Origin: Lustribacter sp965277075
GTDB lineage: Bacteria > Vulcanimicrobiota > Vulcanimicrobiia > Vulcanimicrobiales > Vulcanimicrobiaceae
DNA: 64,000 bases
Direction of reading: 5' to 3'
Assembly: GCA_965277075.1 (NCBI GenBank)
Contig: OZ255707.1
Coordinates: 930,001 to 994,000, forward strand
The position numbers and the translations under genes are program-made. Positions within the stretch are counted from its first letter, which is position 1, and each line of letters opens with the position of its first letter. The notes beneath the pieces are model-generated. The model was given only the letters and a program-made list of their open reading frames with translations. It made no database searches and was not told the origin of the DNA. This document shows positions 8,689-17,279 of this stretch, one piece after another.

Positions 8689-9282
8689 TCAGTGCGGTGT
8701 GTTCAAGTAGGGGAACGTTGCCGTCGGCGCCTGCGAGGCGTTCTGAGCGACGTTCTCTTTACTGATGCAGTTGTTCTCTTGACCGTCATCGCCGATCAGG
8801 CCGAGCGTCGGCAATGTGTTGCCGAACACCGCGCCCAGCGAGATATCGATGACGTCGTCCGCGGGCCCACGGCCACCGAAGGTGCTCTTCGTGGCCGACG
8901 TCGCACCGCCGGTCTCTTTTCCGAGATACGCGGCACCGCCCGATTGTGAAAGATCGACGGTGTATTCATCGGGATACAGAACGCCAGCGAGCGCCTTCCC
9001 ATAATCCAAGCCGCCCTTGGGCGGACGCAGCGCATCGGTGAAGCTCTGAATTTCGCCCTGAAGCGTCGGATCGTTATACGGTTCGACCGCGTTCGAGGTT
9101 TGATGATCGACGAATTTCTCGAACAGTTCCTTCACTGCCGGACGCGAGAGGCGTTCGATTTGCGTGTACGATCCGCCATTGATGGGCGGCGGTTTCGGCG
9201 GCGTCGAGTTGTTATTGTTGCATGCCGCGAGGGTGAGGCCGAGCGCACCGGCGGTGCAGAGCAGACGTAGTTGTTTCTTCAT
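8689..9282 (-). CDS. lipoprotein associated with DUF4331 protein
   Basis: 197 aa with a lipoprotein signal peptide ending in the lipobox LTLAAC (Cys at about 21), followed by an Asn/Pro-rich spacer. The body (QIERLSRPAVKELFEKF, LYPDEYTVDLSQSGGAAYLG, GGRGPADDVIDISLGAVFG) reads like the C-terminal part found in larger DUF4331 proteins, where a similar GGR-ADDVID segment occurs. The next gene upstream is a DUF4331 protein, so this organism appears to keep the two parts as separate cell-envelope proteins. Function unknown. Five bases separate it from each neighbour's boundary. Confidence 0.7.
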   Translation of the reverse strand: MKKQLRLLCTAGALGLTLAACNNNNSTPPKPPPINGGSYTQIERLSRPAVKELFEKFVDHQTSNAVEPYNDPTLQGEIQSFTDALRPPKGGLDYGKALAGVLYPDEYTVDLSQSGGAAYLGKETGGATSATKSTFGGRGPADDVIDISLGAVFGNTLPTLGLIGDDGQENNCISKENVAQNASQAPTATFPYLNTPH

Positions 9283-9287
9283 GCTTC

Positions 9288-10172
9288 TTATGCTCCCGTC
9301 GACGAGTTAACGGTCGCCCAGACGTGAATGACCGAGGAGGAATAACCGGTGGTCAACAGCGTGCGCGGAACTTCCACGATCAACGAGAGGACGTTGAATC
9401 CGCCGCCGATGTCGGCCAGCGCGTTTTGCGGTGCGGACGTGTCGCACGCATACCCGCCGGCACCCGACATCGTGCCGGCCGGAAAGCCGGAGAACGACGG
9501 CATGTTCGGATTCGCCGCTTTGGCGTCGGCCGTAGCAACTTGCGACGCGGTCGAACCCGCAATGTTGTTCGTGTTCGTGAGCGTGTTGCCCGGACCGGGA
9601 TCGGTTTGTGACGAGTGCGATTCAAAGCTGCGATCGCCGAGGAACGAGAAGAACTTGAATAGATCGAAGAAGAACGGATCGGCACGCGGCCCTGCGAATA
9701 CCGAGATGCCGTTGCCGAGCGTTGTCGGCTTGTTATATCCGACCGCACCGGCCGGCGTAATGAATGTGTTGCTCGTCCCGACTTCATTCGGTTTTGCCGG
9801 TCCGTAGAACGTGATCAGCTGGCTCGCGTCGGTACCGCCGACGCCGAACTGCATGACTTCATCTTCGGGTCCGCCCGCAGCATGTGAGATCTTGAACTGG
9901 TACATCAGCGAGGGATCGAAGAATTTGGCCGTGCCCATGCCGGCGGGAATCAGCGGTGAGACGTCCATGGCGAATACGACGTTGGCTGAGTTTGCCGGTG
10001 ATGGAAAGACGAAGACGTCGGTGATATCGGCCGACGTATTCGACCGATGCGCGAGATTGTAGGTATCTTGATGGTCGGAACTGCGAACGACGTGAACGTT
10101 AAACGCAATCACTGCGATAACAAGCGCCGATATCGCGAGGATTCCGCCGATCGCTTTTTGGATCGACTTCAT
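9288..10172 (-). CDS. DUF4331-family secreted protein
   Basis: 294 aa when started at the ATG at 10172, which has a good ribosome-binding site (AAGGAGAG about 9 bases upstream); the longer open frame upstream reads through the NicO gene region and is not coding. Residues 5-30 form a signal or anchor helix. SSDHQDTYNL, SADITDVFVFP, FAMDVSP and LYQFKI are the typical opening blocks of DUF4331; a central PFFFDLFKFF and the VEVPRTLL near the end also fit. The family is exported and of unknown function, often near metal transporters and TPR proteins, as here. It is followed 5 bases on by the lipoprotein gene. Confidence 0.88.
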   Translation of the reverse strand: MKSIQKAIGGILAISALVIAVIAFNVHVVRSSDHQDTYNLAHRSNTSADITDVFVFPSPANSANVVFAMDVSPLIPAGMGTAKFFDPSLMYQFKISHAAGGPEDEVMQFGVGGTDASQLITFYGPAKPNEVGTSNTFITPAGAVGYNKPTTLGNGISVFAGPRADPFFFDLFKFFSFLGDRSFESHSSQTDPGPGNTLTNTNNIAGSTASQVATADAKAANPNMPSFSGFPAGTMSGAGGYACDTSAPQNALADIGGGFNVLSLIVEVPRTLLTTGYSSSVIHVWATVNSSTGA

Positions 10173-10222
10173 AGGACCGTGCTCTCCTTGCAATGATGGG
10201 TGGGTCTGGCGGTCGGGGGTGA

Positions 10223-11827
10223 TCACGCGATGGCCTTCTGTGGAAGAGCCGCTCGAGTTGTCCGAACGATGGTATAGGCGGCGATGGCCGCCAGCACGAG
10301 CGCTGCAACCACCGCCGGGGCGATCGTAGCGCCTTGCGCGACAACGGCTTCGCCGATCATCCACGCGCCGATGAGCGAGATGGCGCTCGCGGTGACGAGC
10401 GGAGCGAAGCGCGCGACGCGATCGAATTGCGGCCGCTGCGTCAACCACGCCGCTCCGCGAACGACGGCAACGCCGAGAAGCGTGAGCGTGAGCGCGAGAC
10501 CGATACTGAAAGCGACGATAAGAACGAGGCCGAAGCCGACGCGGTGCGTCGCGATCGCGGCCAGCAGCACGACGAGCGCAGCCGGGCACGGCGCAACATT
10601 CCCCGACGCGGCGGCAATGAGCGCTTCACGGAACCGCAACGGGGCCGTACCCGGAATCGCGTGCGAGCGCGCGTGTACTTCGTCGTCATCGGGCCCGGCG
10701 TGCTCGTGGCCGTGGTCGTGCGTGTGCGGGTGCGGGTGCGGGTGCGTGTGCGTGTGCGTGTGACCGTGTTCGTGATCATGATCGTGCGCGTGGTGGTCGT
10801 GTGAATGCGGCTGCGGATGCGGATGCGTCGCGAGCACCGGCAGCCGGCGGCGTACGATTTCACGCGCCAACGCGCGAGCGCCGAGAATAGCGACGAAAAC
10901 GCCGGAGAGCAGCGCGATCCACGGATAGAGCGTTTCCGGGACGATGTAGCGCGCGAGCGTCAACACGACGACGCCGAAGAGCAGGACGCCCGCCGTATGC
11001 GCGATCGTCAGCGCCGCGGCGAGGATCGACGCTTGCGGAATCGTCGCCCGTGCACCGACGAGCGAGATCGCCAGCAACGTCTTGCCGTGTCCCGGTTCGA
11101 GCGCGTGAAGAGCGCCGAGGCCGATCGCGAGCAGGAGCGCACCGATGAGAACGCGTGGATCGTTGAGATTGCGCGCGAGAACGTCCGAGAGATCGTTCAT
11201 ACGGCCGGCCGACGCGCCACCGTCGGCCATCGGCAGCACGCGCTGCGTGACCTGCAGCGCGCCGTTTGGATCGAATGCAATCGCGATGCCGGTGGTGTCG
11301 CGCGGCGACCCGATCAGTGCGTTCGGATACGTACGCAGTTCGTCGGTCGGCTCATGTGCGGGCGCAACGACGACGTCTTTCCAGCCGATGCGGCCCGGCA
11401 ACGTCGTGTCGGTGTACTCGATGCGCTGCGCTGAAACAGGCCGGTTTGCACGATAATCGGCGGTAAAATACAGCGTCGAAAGTCCGGCGGCACCGGGCCG
11501 CAAATGCGCTGCGTGATGCACCAACTGCAACGTCACGGGCGCGCCGCCGACGGTGAGTTCGAGCTGTGATTCGATCTCGGCAGCGTGCCGCGCGGCCCAT
11601 GCGTCGAGTACGCTTGCGTCCGGATGACCGCCGGCGTCGAGCGAACGAAGCAACGAAAACGTCGGAATCTCCGCATTGTCGAGGACGTAGTGCAGATCGA
11701 TGGTCGCGCTGCCGACGGTTACACGAGTAAGATGATTGCTGGTGAAATTGCCGAGCGGATGCGCGTCGGCTGCGAACGGTACGAACATGCAAAATGCGAA
11801 AAAGACAGCAGCACGTACGATCGACAA
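10223..11827 (-). CDS. NicO-type nickel/cobalt exporter with N-terminal extracytoplasmic domain and His-rich loop
   Basis: 534 aa from the TTG at 11827, chosen because GAGGGAG lies 6-10 bases upstream and a signal peptide (VFFAFCMFVPFAADA) follows at once. Residues about 20-190 are a soluble exported domain opening with HPLGNFTSNHL. The C-terminal half has six or more membrane helices with the NicO motif HALEPGHGKT and APCPAALVVLLA, typical of RcnA/NicO-like permeases that expel Ni2+ or Co2+. Between helices lies a loop of about 50 residues that is nearly half His, a metal-sensing or metal-buffering feature of the family. With the nickel importer 3.4 kb away, the region looks like a Ni/Co homeostasis locus. 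It shares its strand with the DUF4331 genes, 50 bases downstream. Confidence 0.88.
   Translation of the reverse strand: MSIVRAAVFFAFCMFVPFAADAHPLGNFTSNHLTRVTVGSATIDLHYVLDNAEIPTFSLLRSLDAGGHPDASVLDAWAARHAAEIESQLELTVGGAPVTLQLVHHAAHLRPGAAGLSTLYFTADYRANRPVSAQRIEYTDTTLPGRIGWKDVVVAPAHEPTDELRTYPNALIGSPRDTTGIAIAFDPNGALQVTQRVLPMADGGASAGRMNDLSDVLARNLNDPRVLIGALLLAIGLGALHALEPGHGKTLLAISLVGARATIPQASILAAALTIAHTAGVLLFGVVVLTLARYIVPETLYPWIALLSGVFVAILGARALAREIVRRRLPVLATHPHPQPHSHDHHAHDHDHEHGHTHTHTHPHPHPHTHDHGHEHAGPDDDEVHARSHAIPGTAPLRFREALIAAASGNVAPCPAALVVLLAAIATHRVGFGLVLIVAFSIGLALTLTLLGVAVVRGAAWLTQRPQFDRVARFAPLVTASAISLIGAWMIGEAVVAQGATIAPAVVAALVLAAIAAYTIVRTTRAALPQKAIA
10676..10836 (-). repeat. low-complexity hexamer repeats encoding the His-rich loop of the NicO exporter
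   Basis: On the plus strand this reads as runs of GTGCGG and GTGCGT/GTGTGC units, translating on the minus strand to alternating His-Pro, His-Thr and His-Asp. Simple in-frame hexamers like this can expand or contract by slippage without breaking the gene, so loop length may vary between strains. Confidence 0.75.
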
Positions 11828-12098
11828 CGGCACTCCCTCGCATTTCGTAGACGGTGTATACGCTTGGCTCAACGGACGGCGGACGACGCTGGATTGCGCG
11901 GCCGAGCCGATCCCACGAGCGTTTTCCCCATCAACAGGCGAAAGTATGCTTACCATCCCTGCACTCGAGCATTGTACGGTTGCGGGCGGTTCGAGCCCAT
12001 TCCACATCGCGGCCTGGTTTGGCCCTGAAGGCGCCTGTATCTGCGGTATGGCAGCAGCATGCATCAATCCGATGTGCTTCCGGCGAGACAGACGACAG

Positions 12099-12683
12099 AT
12101 GAACTGCAGTTTCCGCACCTGCGCGTTGGCCGTTCTTTTCGGGACAGTGTTGCAACTTCTCGCCGGTTTGACACGTGCGGACGCGCAGCTTCCGCCGAAC
12201 ATCAACCCGCAGTTCATCGGGCGCTGGTGCGTGCAAGGCGATTCGGCCCGCAACGCTACGATCGCTCAGGGCCCGCTCGGCCTCCAGTTGACGAACGAAA
12301 GTGGCTCGACCTCAACCGCTCAAGGGGTCGGGTTGGGCGGTTCGACGATCGTGGCGCTGGAATGGGACCTCGTCCAGGGAACACTGAGAAACGACGGGCG
12401 CCGCATCGATTGGACGAACGGCACGTACTGGAACCATTGCAGCGGCAGCGGAATGACGCTCGACGGAACATGGTACGCCGGCGGCGATCCCGGACGTATG
12501 TGTTCGATCTCGCAGCAGTACGGCGCGATCAACTTCGTAAACGAAAGTGCCGTCAGGGCATCGGGCCATTTCGACGGCCCCAGTCACCTCGTCGCGTTGT
12601 GGCAGGGGAAATCTATCGGCGGCGCGGTCAGCCCCGATGGCTCGCGTATATCCTGGGACAATGGCACGTTTTGGTCGCGCTAG
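12099..12683 (+). CDS. secreted protein with two tandem beta-rich repeats (hypothetical)
   Basis: 194 aa from the ATG at 12099, which begins directly with a signal peptide (residues 1-29, ending ADA). The mature part contains two copies of one unit of about 65 residues. Copy 1 runs from the ARNATIAQGPLGLQLTNES segment to RIDWTNGTYW, copy 2 from SISQQYGAINFVNES to RISWDNGTFW; each copy has LTNES/FVNES, then VALEW/VALWQ and a closing W-NGT-W. Each is preceded by a Cys-containing WC/MC. No family is recognised. It may bind a surface polymer or ligand; that is a guess from repeat architecture only. The interval 11828-12098 on its 5' side holds divergent promoters and no evident gene. Confidence 0.6.
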   Translation: MNCSFRTCALAVLFGTVLQLLAGLTRADAQLPPNINPQFIGRWCVQGDSARNATIAQGPLGLQLTNESGSTSTAQGVGLGGSTIVALEWDLVQGTLRNDGRRIDWTNGTYWNHCSGSGMTLDGTWYAGGDPGRMCSISQQYGAINFVNESAVRASGHFDGPSHLVALWQGKSIGGAVSPDGSRISWDNGTFWSR

Positions 12684-12775
12684 CGGCGCGATTCCCGGGA
12701 CAAGCGAGGATGCTGCCATGGACGGCATTTTGAAGGGTGCAGTATCAGCGCGGTGAACGCGAATTTCCACCTTGC

Positions 12776-12851
12776 GCCGAGATAGCTCAGTCGGTAGAGC
12801 ACAGGTCTGAAAAACCTGGTGTCGCCAGTTCGATTCTGGCTCTCGGCACCA
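12776..12851 (+). tRNA. tRNA-Phe (GAA)
   Basis: 76-nt cloverleaf with encoded CCA: acceptor GCCGAGA/TCTCGGC, D stem GCTC/GAGC, anticodon stem CAGGT/ACCTG with loop CTGAAAA (anticodon GAA), T stem GCCAG/CTGGC with TTCGATT loop. Confidence 0.97.
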
Positions 12852-12856
12852 CCGTG

Positions 12857-12888
12857 AACGCCCGTCCCGTAAGGGATTGGGCGTTTTT
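12857..12888 (+). terminator. intrinsic terminator after tRNA-Phe
   Basis: Inverted repeat AACGCCC/GGGCGTT with a 15-base loop followed by TTTTT, six bases after the tRNA CCA end. Confidence 0.8.
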
Positions 12889-13058
12889 CATCTGTCCTAG
12901 TTACCGGGTTCTTGCTTCGCGTGCCGTTGTTTCGCGTCAAGCCGCTTCCTTCGGACAGGCCCTTCAGGCGGCTGATATACTAACGACAAGCCCCCGGCGG
13001 GAAGGCTCAGGGCTGCCGAACGCGGCGCAATATTTAGGTGTTGTTGGAGGTTGAGCCC

Positions 13059-13589
13059 GTGCTGAGTTTGCGCAGTACAACAATTCCGAGCGAAGACGAA
13101 ATCGTGAGGTGGTCGCTGGACAATCCGGGCTTTCGATTTGAATTCGTCGACGGGAACACCATTGTGACCCCGACGGGCGGCAAATCCGGGATTCGGAGTA
13201 ATGCGCTCAACCTGAAGCTCGGCGTATGGGCCCGGAAACACGGATATCGAGCGTTCGGTTCGAGTACGTTGTTCATTTTTGCTGACGTCAAAGTATCCCC
13301 CGACGAAGCGTTGCTGCGCGCGGAACGCTTCGACGTTTTATCCGACGCCGAGCAAGAAAATTCAGTGAAAGTCGCGCCCGATATAGCCGTTGAAATCATA
13401 TCCAGGAGTCAACAAGCCGGCAAAGATCGGATTGAGGTTCAACGGAAATGCGAAGCGATGTTTCGCGCCGGAACCTCATTCGTGCTGATGCTCGATCCGT
13501 ACACGAGCGTCGCGAGCGAGCGCGTCACAACATGGGGAACGCCGCCGCCGGATTTCCCGACCAGTTGGGACGACGTCCTCAACGCCTAA
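13059..13589 (+). CDS. Uma2-family (DUF820) restriction-endonuclease-fold protein
   Basis: 176 aa from the GTG at 13059, preceded by GGAGG at 13046-13050, eight bases upstream, which settles the start over in-frame TTG codons. Uma2 proteins adopt a PD-(D/E)xK nuclease fold and are abundant in cyanobacteria and some other phyla, with unknown targets. Family blocks are present: FRFEFVDGNTIV near residue 32, SNALNLKLGVWA, then APDIAVEIIS (the acidic core strand) and the KCEAMFRAGTSFVLMLDP segment. It ends 9 bases from the convergent TPR gene. Probably a genomic orphan; no toxin partner or methyltransferase nearby. Confidence 0.85.
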   Translation: MLSLRSTTIPSEDEIVRWSLDNPGFRFEFVDGNTIVTPTGGKSGIRSNALNLKLGVWARKHGYRAFGSSTLFIFADVKVSPDEALLRAERFDVLSDAEQENSVKVAPDIAVEIISRSQQAGKDRIEVQRKCEAMFRAGTSFVLMLDPYTSVASERVTTWGTPPPDFPTSWDDVLNA

Positions 13590-13598
13590 GCCCGGCGC

Positions 13599-14483
13599 TT
13601 ACCGCGCCGAGGCCGTACAGCGCGCGAATGGGGCGAGGGCCGGTGCGTTGTAGCCGGCCGATGCGACGTCGAACGTGCGGCCTTGCCGTTGCGCGTACGC
13701 ACGGGCTTGCGCGAGTGCGGCACGCGATGCCGGGCAGTCGCCGAGCTGCGCTTCGCTGACGGCGACGCCGACGTACGCGTCGACGCTGTCGCGCACGACG
13801 TCGACCGCGCGACGATAGACGTCGCGCGACTCGCTTCCATCACCGAGATTGAGCGCCGCCATACCGAGAGCGAGCAAATATGCTTCTTGCGTCGGGTCGT
13901 CGCGTACGGCGTCGCGAAAGAAATCGCGCGCCGTGATGTCATAGCGGTGCGCTTCCGCCGGCCGGACGACACCGGCGCCGACCGCAAGTTGGCCGGCGCG
14001 CCAAGATGCATCGCCGCGAACCGGTGTGGGGGCATTCCGCCGTTGCGCGTCGTGCGCAAACGCGGCAGCCAAATCGAATGCGGCCACCGGATCGCGTGCG
14101 GCAACCGCGTCGATCGCCGCCCGTGCGCGTACGACGTCGCCCGCAACGCCGAAGTTCGCGACGGCGTCGTCGCTGGTTCCATGCGCGAGCGCAACTTGGC
14201 CGCGCAAATCCGATACCTCTGCGCGTGACGGCAGTCCGGCGAGAAGCGCGCCCGCGCGGTCGGGTTCACCGCGCACGAGCGCTGCGCGCGCGAGTGTGAT
14301 GCGGAACGGCGTCACGCGGTCGAGTCCGGTTGTGTGCGCCGCGGTAAACGGCCAAGACGAAGCAACCGCGTGCGCGAACGACGGTACCTCGCCGAGCGAC
14401 CCAAAAAGCGCGACGCCGGCCAGCTGCGTGGCCGCGAGCACAACGGCTACGACCGCCATAACGAAAACCACGACGCGCTTCAC
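13599..14483 (-). CDS. TPR-like protein coupled to O-antigen ligase
   Basis: 294 aa from the GTG at 14483, which overlaps the TGA of the upstream ligase gene (GTGA), so the pair is translationally coupled. Residues 1-25 form a hydrophobic anchor (VVVFVMAVVAVVLAATQLAGVALF). The remainder is Ala-rich and helical, with TPR-like repeats, for example around RGEPDRAGALLAGL and TQEAYLLALGMAALNLGDGS. Wzy/WaaL-type ligases frequently carry or neighbour TPR domains, so this may be a periplasmic partner split from the ligase. No enzymatic motif seen. Confidence 0.65.
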   Translation of the reverse strand: MKRVVVFVMAVVAVVLAATQLAGVALFGSLGEVPSFAHAVASSWPFTAAHTTGLDRVTPFRITLARAALVRGEPDRAGALLAGLPSRAEVSDLRGQVALAHGTSDDAVANFGVAGDVVRARAAIDAVAARDPVAAFDLAAAFAHDAQRRNAPTPVRGDASWRAGQLAVGAGVVRPAEAHRYDITARDFFRDAVRDDPTQEAYLLALGMAALNLGDGSESRDVYRRAVDVVRDSVDAYVGVAVSEAQLGDCPASRAALAQARAYAQRQGRTFDVASAGYNAPALAPFARCTASAR

Positions 14484-15679
14484 GCGACGCCGGCAGTCGA
14501 CGTTGATTCGTCGGGCACGTGTCCGCTCTGCGCGATGGCCAACGCCAGTCCCGCAAACGGAATCCACACGAACGCCAGCTCGAGCACACCGACAAGATCG
14601 ACGAAACCGTGGACGAAGCGTCCGACCAAGCCGGCACAGATGCACGCGACGAGCCGCCGCGTTCGTGCGTCCGCGCCACGGTACGCCTCGCGGATCGCGC
14701 GCCCGATACGGAACCAACCGAATGCAACGGCAACGATCCCGGCGATTCCCGTATCGGCGAGCAGTGAAATCGCGAGGTCGTGCGGGTGCTCGCGAATCAC
14801 GGTGTCTTCCGTCGTACTCGGTTCGCGGAAGGCCGGATACACGACCGGATACGCGAGCGGGCCGACACCGAGGAGCGGGAAAACCGCGGCGATACGAATG
14901 CCGGTGCGAACCGCGTCGAGCCGCACGAATCGTTCGCTAGCCCGGTGATGCGTCAGCCCGGGAAATGCAACGGCGACGATCGCGAGCGCGACGAGCAGCG
15001 CCGCGACGCCGCCGGCGAGTGCGCGACGACCGAGCCACCACGTCGCAACGACGAACGCGGCCGCGCCGCCAAACCAGCCGCCGAACGAAAACGTTGCAAC
15101 GAGAGTCACCACACCCGTGACGGCCGCGCACGCCGCAAACCAGCGCGCCCGCCCACGCCGGGCAGACAGCGCAACGCCGGCCGCCAGCGCGGTGAACGGC
15201 ACGAGCCAGGCCGCAAACTGATTCGGCGTGACGAATAACCCGGTTGCCCGTCCGAGATTCGCCGCGTACACGGCGGCGGGATGGTGCGTCGCCTGCATCA
15301 CGAGCGCCAGGAGCGCCAGCGCAAAACCCCCGCCGACAGCCGTCCAGAGAACCACGCTCGCAACGCCCGGCGCACGCCACCAACGCACGAGCGCAAGGTG
15401 TGCTGCCGCGCTGAGCACCGCGAGCCCGATCATCGCGAAACTGCGCGCCGGATCGAAACCGAGCAACGCGGGGACGATGAGCGCTAGCAGCCAGATCGCA
15501 AGAGTGACGCGCGAAGCCGACAGACGTTCATCCTGCCACGAGCCGCGCAGCGCACTCGCGCAGACCAGGCCCGCGACGACGATCGATGCAGCCAGTGCGA
15601 TCGCTGCCGCGCGTGAAAGGACCGCGGCGCCGACGGCCACCGCACCGTCGATGGGCGCCAGCAGCGTGTAGCATCCCAT
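14480..15679 (-). CDS. O-antigen ligase/polymerase family membrane protein (Wzy_C)
   Basis: 399 aa with 10-12 hydrophobic helices. The Wzy_C domain is marked by a large periplasmic loop after the FPLLGVGPLAYPVVYPAF segment (about residue 275) and by REHPHDLAISLLADTGI (about 300), the His-containing motif typical of O-antigen ligases and bicarbonate-transporter-like relatives. Such enzymes transfer undecaprenyl-linked glycans to an acceptor or polymerise them. The next gene is a coupled TPR-like protein. In-frame hydrophobic sequence (WFFF) continues a few codons upstream of the ATG at 15679, so the real start could be slightly earlier, though no good start codon is seen there. Confidence 0.85.
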   Translation of the reverse strand: MGCYTLLAPIDGAVAVGAAVLSRAAAIALAASIVVAGLVCASALRGSWQDERLSASRVTLAIWLLALIVPALLGFDPARSFAMIGLAVLSAAAHLALVRWWRAPGVASVVLWTAVGGGFALALLALVMQATHHPAAVYAANLGRATGLFVTPNQFAAWLVPFTALAAGVALSARRGRARWFAACAAVTGVVTLVATFSFGGWFGGAAAFVVATWWLGRRALAGGVAALLVALAIVAVAFPGLTHHRASERFVRLDAVRTGIRIAAVFPLLGVGPLAYPVVYPAFREPSTTEDTVIREHPHDLAISLLADTGIAGIVAVAFGWFRIGRAIREAYRGADARTRRLVACICAGLVGRFVHGFVDLVGVLELAFVWIPFAGLALAIAQSGHVPDESTSTAGVA

Positions 15680-15843
15680 CGCGAAAAAAAACCACGCGAT
15701 CGACGCGTTCCGAAGCGATAACGTACCGGTACCCCCAACCGAGCAAAACGCGTGCGTTCGGCAGAAGTGAGCGGCGCGTCTTCTTGGTGTGACACCGGGG
15801 TCTAAACCAGGGGCAGGAGGCGGCCGACATCTATGAAGCAGCC

Positions 15844-16491
15844 ATGCCCGTCCATCGACGCCGCGCCGCGACGCAGATCGCCAAAATCAACGCCAAATCG
15901 GTTGACGGTTACTTTGGAGATGGTACGCCGTGTTTTTTTATTCGCGGCACGATTCTCTCGGATGCGCCGGTCGACGGCGAGTACCGAACGTTGGCACTCG
16001 AGCGGCCCGGCAACAGCATCGAAATCGAGTCGTTCGATGGCGATTGGGCGCTGGTTTCCGTCGCGACCCGCGTCGGTAGCCGTCCGGGTGACAACATTCG
16101 TGGGCGCGTGTGGCTGCGTGACGCTGACCTGAGGGCAATCGGCATCGACTGCGCGAGCATTTTGGCCGGGGTCACGCCGTTCAATCGGCTGGTCGAGGAG
16201 CCGGCGGAGCCCGACCCGGATCCGGAGACATTCATACCTCCCATCGAAAGTGCGAACGGCAACGGACACATTGAGAGCTTCGCGGTCGAAGAACCGGTGG
16301 AGCCGGCCGAGGAGCCCGCGGCCGCAGCACCGGCGAGCGAGCTCACGGCCGAGATATCGGCTGTCGCGCGCCGAAGAACGACGTTCGTCGACGGCAAAAT
16401 CCTTATCGAAATCGGCGCGTCGATCGTCGCGATCGCGATCCCGGTCGTGCTCTATCTGCTTCGGGCGCTGTTCACGAAAAAGGACGAGTAG
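15844..16491 (+). CDS. hypothetical protein with C-terminal membrane anchor
   Basis: 215 aa. The N-terminal 110 residues look like a compact beta-rich domain (GYFGDGTPCFFIRGTIL, YRTLALERPGNSIEIESF, SRPGDNIRGRVWLRD). An acidic Pro/Glu/Ala linker follows (about 120-160), then a single hydrophobic helix near the C-terminus (SIVAIAIPVVLYLLRALF) ending in Lys-Lys-Asp-Glu. That is the layout of a tail-anchored protein with its domain in the cytoplasm. Start uncertain: the ATG at 15844 gives a basic N-terminus that may not be part of the fold. No family recognised. The 160 bases between this gene and the divergent O-antigen ligase hold a short palindrome (GTACCGGTAC) at about 15723 but nothing else evident. 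Confidence 0.6.
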   Translation: MPVHRRRAATQIAKINAKSVDGYFGDGTPCFFIRGTILSDAPVDGEYRTLALERPGNSIEIESFDGDWALVSVATRVGSRPGDNIRGRVWLRDADLRAIGIDCASILAGVTPFNRLVEEPAEPDPDPETFIPPIESANGNGHIESFAVEEPVEPAEEPAAAAPASELTAEISAVARRRTTFVDGKILIEIGASIVAIAIPVVLYLLRALFTKKDE

Positions 16492-16527
16492 CAGAGGACG
16501 GCGATTTCGGGTGGGTGGCTGGAATGC

Positions 16528-16604
16528 TGGCGACGCAGAAGGGGCTCGAACCCTCGACCTCCGCCGTGACAGGGCGGCGCTCTAACCAACTGAGCTACTG
16601 CGTC
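16528..16604 (-). tRNA. tRNA-Asp (GTC)
   Basis: 77-nt cloverleaf read on the minus strand with encoded CCA: acceptor GACGCAG/CTGCGTC, D stem GCTC/GAGC, anticodon stem CCGCC/GGCGG with loop CTGTCAC (anticodon GTC), T stem GAGGG/CCCTT with a G-T closing pair. Confidence 0.96.
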
Positions 16605-16627
16605 ACGTCGCCGAACCGATTGCCAAA

Positions 16628-16702
16628 TGGTGGGCACGGTTGGGATTGAACCAACGACCCCCCGCGTGTGAAGCGGATGCTCTCCCACTGAGCTACGCGC
16701 CC
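16628..16702 (-). tRNA. tRNA-Val (CAC)
   Basis: 75-nt cloverleaf on the minus strand, 23 bases upstream of tRNA-Asp so the two are probably cotranscribed. Acceptor GGGCGCG/CGTGCCC, anticodon loop TTCACAC giving CAC, T stem GTTGG/CCAAC, encoded CCA. Confidence 0.95.
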
Positions 16703-16754
16703 GATTGGCGAACCGTCGGATTATACATACTTTGAGGAACGCCTGTAAAGCCGA

Positions 16755-17279
16755 ATGCCCATGCTCTTCACGTTAGGTCACGGGGGGCTCCAGTCTGATG
16801 CGTTCGCGACGACGCTCCGCGCCGCCGCCGTCGACTGTGCGGTTGACGTTCGCCGCTTTGCCGGCAGCCGGCGTCATCCGCAGTTCGGCCCGGAGATGCG
16901 CGATTGGCTGGCCGCAGCCGGCATCGCGTACCGCGCGATGCCGGAACTCGGCGGCCGGCGGCAGCCGCTTCCACAGTCACCGAATGCCGGCTTGCGCAAT
17001 GCGGGTTTCCGCGGCTTCGCCGACCACATGGCCACGCCCGAGTTTCGCGCGGCCTACGGCGCTTTGCTAACCGTCGCGCGAGAGCGGCCGACGGCAATCT
17101 TCTGTGCCGAAACGTTGTGGTGGCACTGCCACCGGCGATTGATCGCCGACGCGGCGGTGCTTCTCGACGATTTCACCGTCGTGCACCTCACCAACGCAAC
17201 GCGGTCGACGCACGTCCTCACGCCCGGTGTCCGGCGGGACGGCGATTCCTTAGTGTACGCGGGTACAAGCGCGACGTGA
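16755..17279 (+). CDS. DUF488-family protein
   Basis: 174 aa. DUF488 proteins are small, widespread and of unknown function; several sit near DNA-processing genes. Conserved family features are the N-terminal FTLGHGG, VDVRRFAGSRRHPQF (about 30-45), the ELGGRR loop, and the C-terminal CAETLWWHCHRRLIAD block (about 119-134) whose Cys and His residues could bind a metal. The stop overlaps the start of topoisomerase IB as GTGA, so the two are translationally coupled, which is a hint that DUF488 acts with the topoisomerase or in DNA transactions. A second Met two codons on is an equally likely start. Confidence 0.88.
   Translation: MPMLFTLGHGGLQSDAFATTLRAAAVDCAVDVRRFAGSRRHPQFGPEMRDWLAAAGIAYRAMPELGGRRQPLPQSPNAGLRNAGFRGFADHMATPEFRAAYGALLTVARERPTAIFCAETLWWHCHRRLIADAAVLLDDFTVVHLTNATRSTHVLTPGVRRDGDSLVYAGTSAT

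Noticed and set aside
9288..10589. Longer frame for the DUF4331 gene reaching back into the NicO gene
   Set aside because: The extension is Arg/Ser-rich nonsense; the ATG at 10172 has a good ribosome-binding site and a signal peptide.
10676..10836. Regular repeats suggesting a CRISPR array
   Set aside because: Units are 6 bases with no spacers, and they encode the His-rich loop of an open gene.
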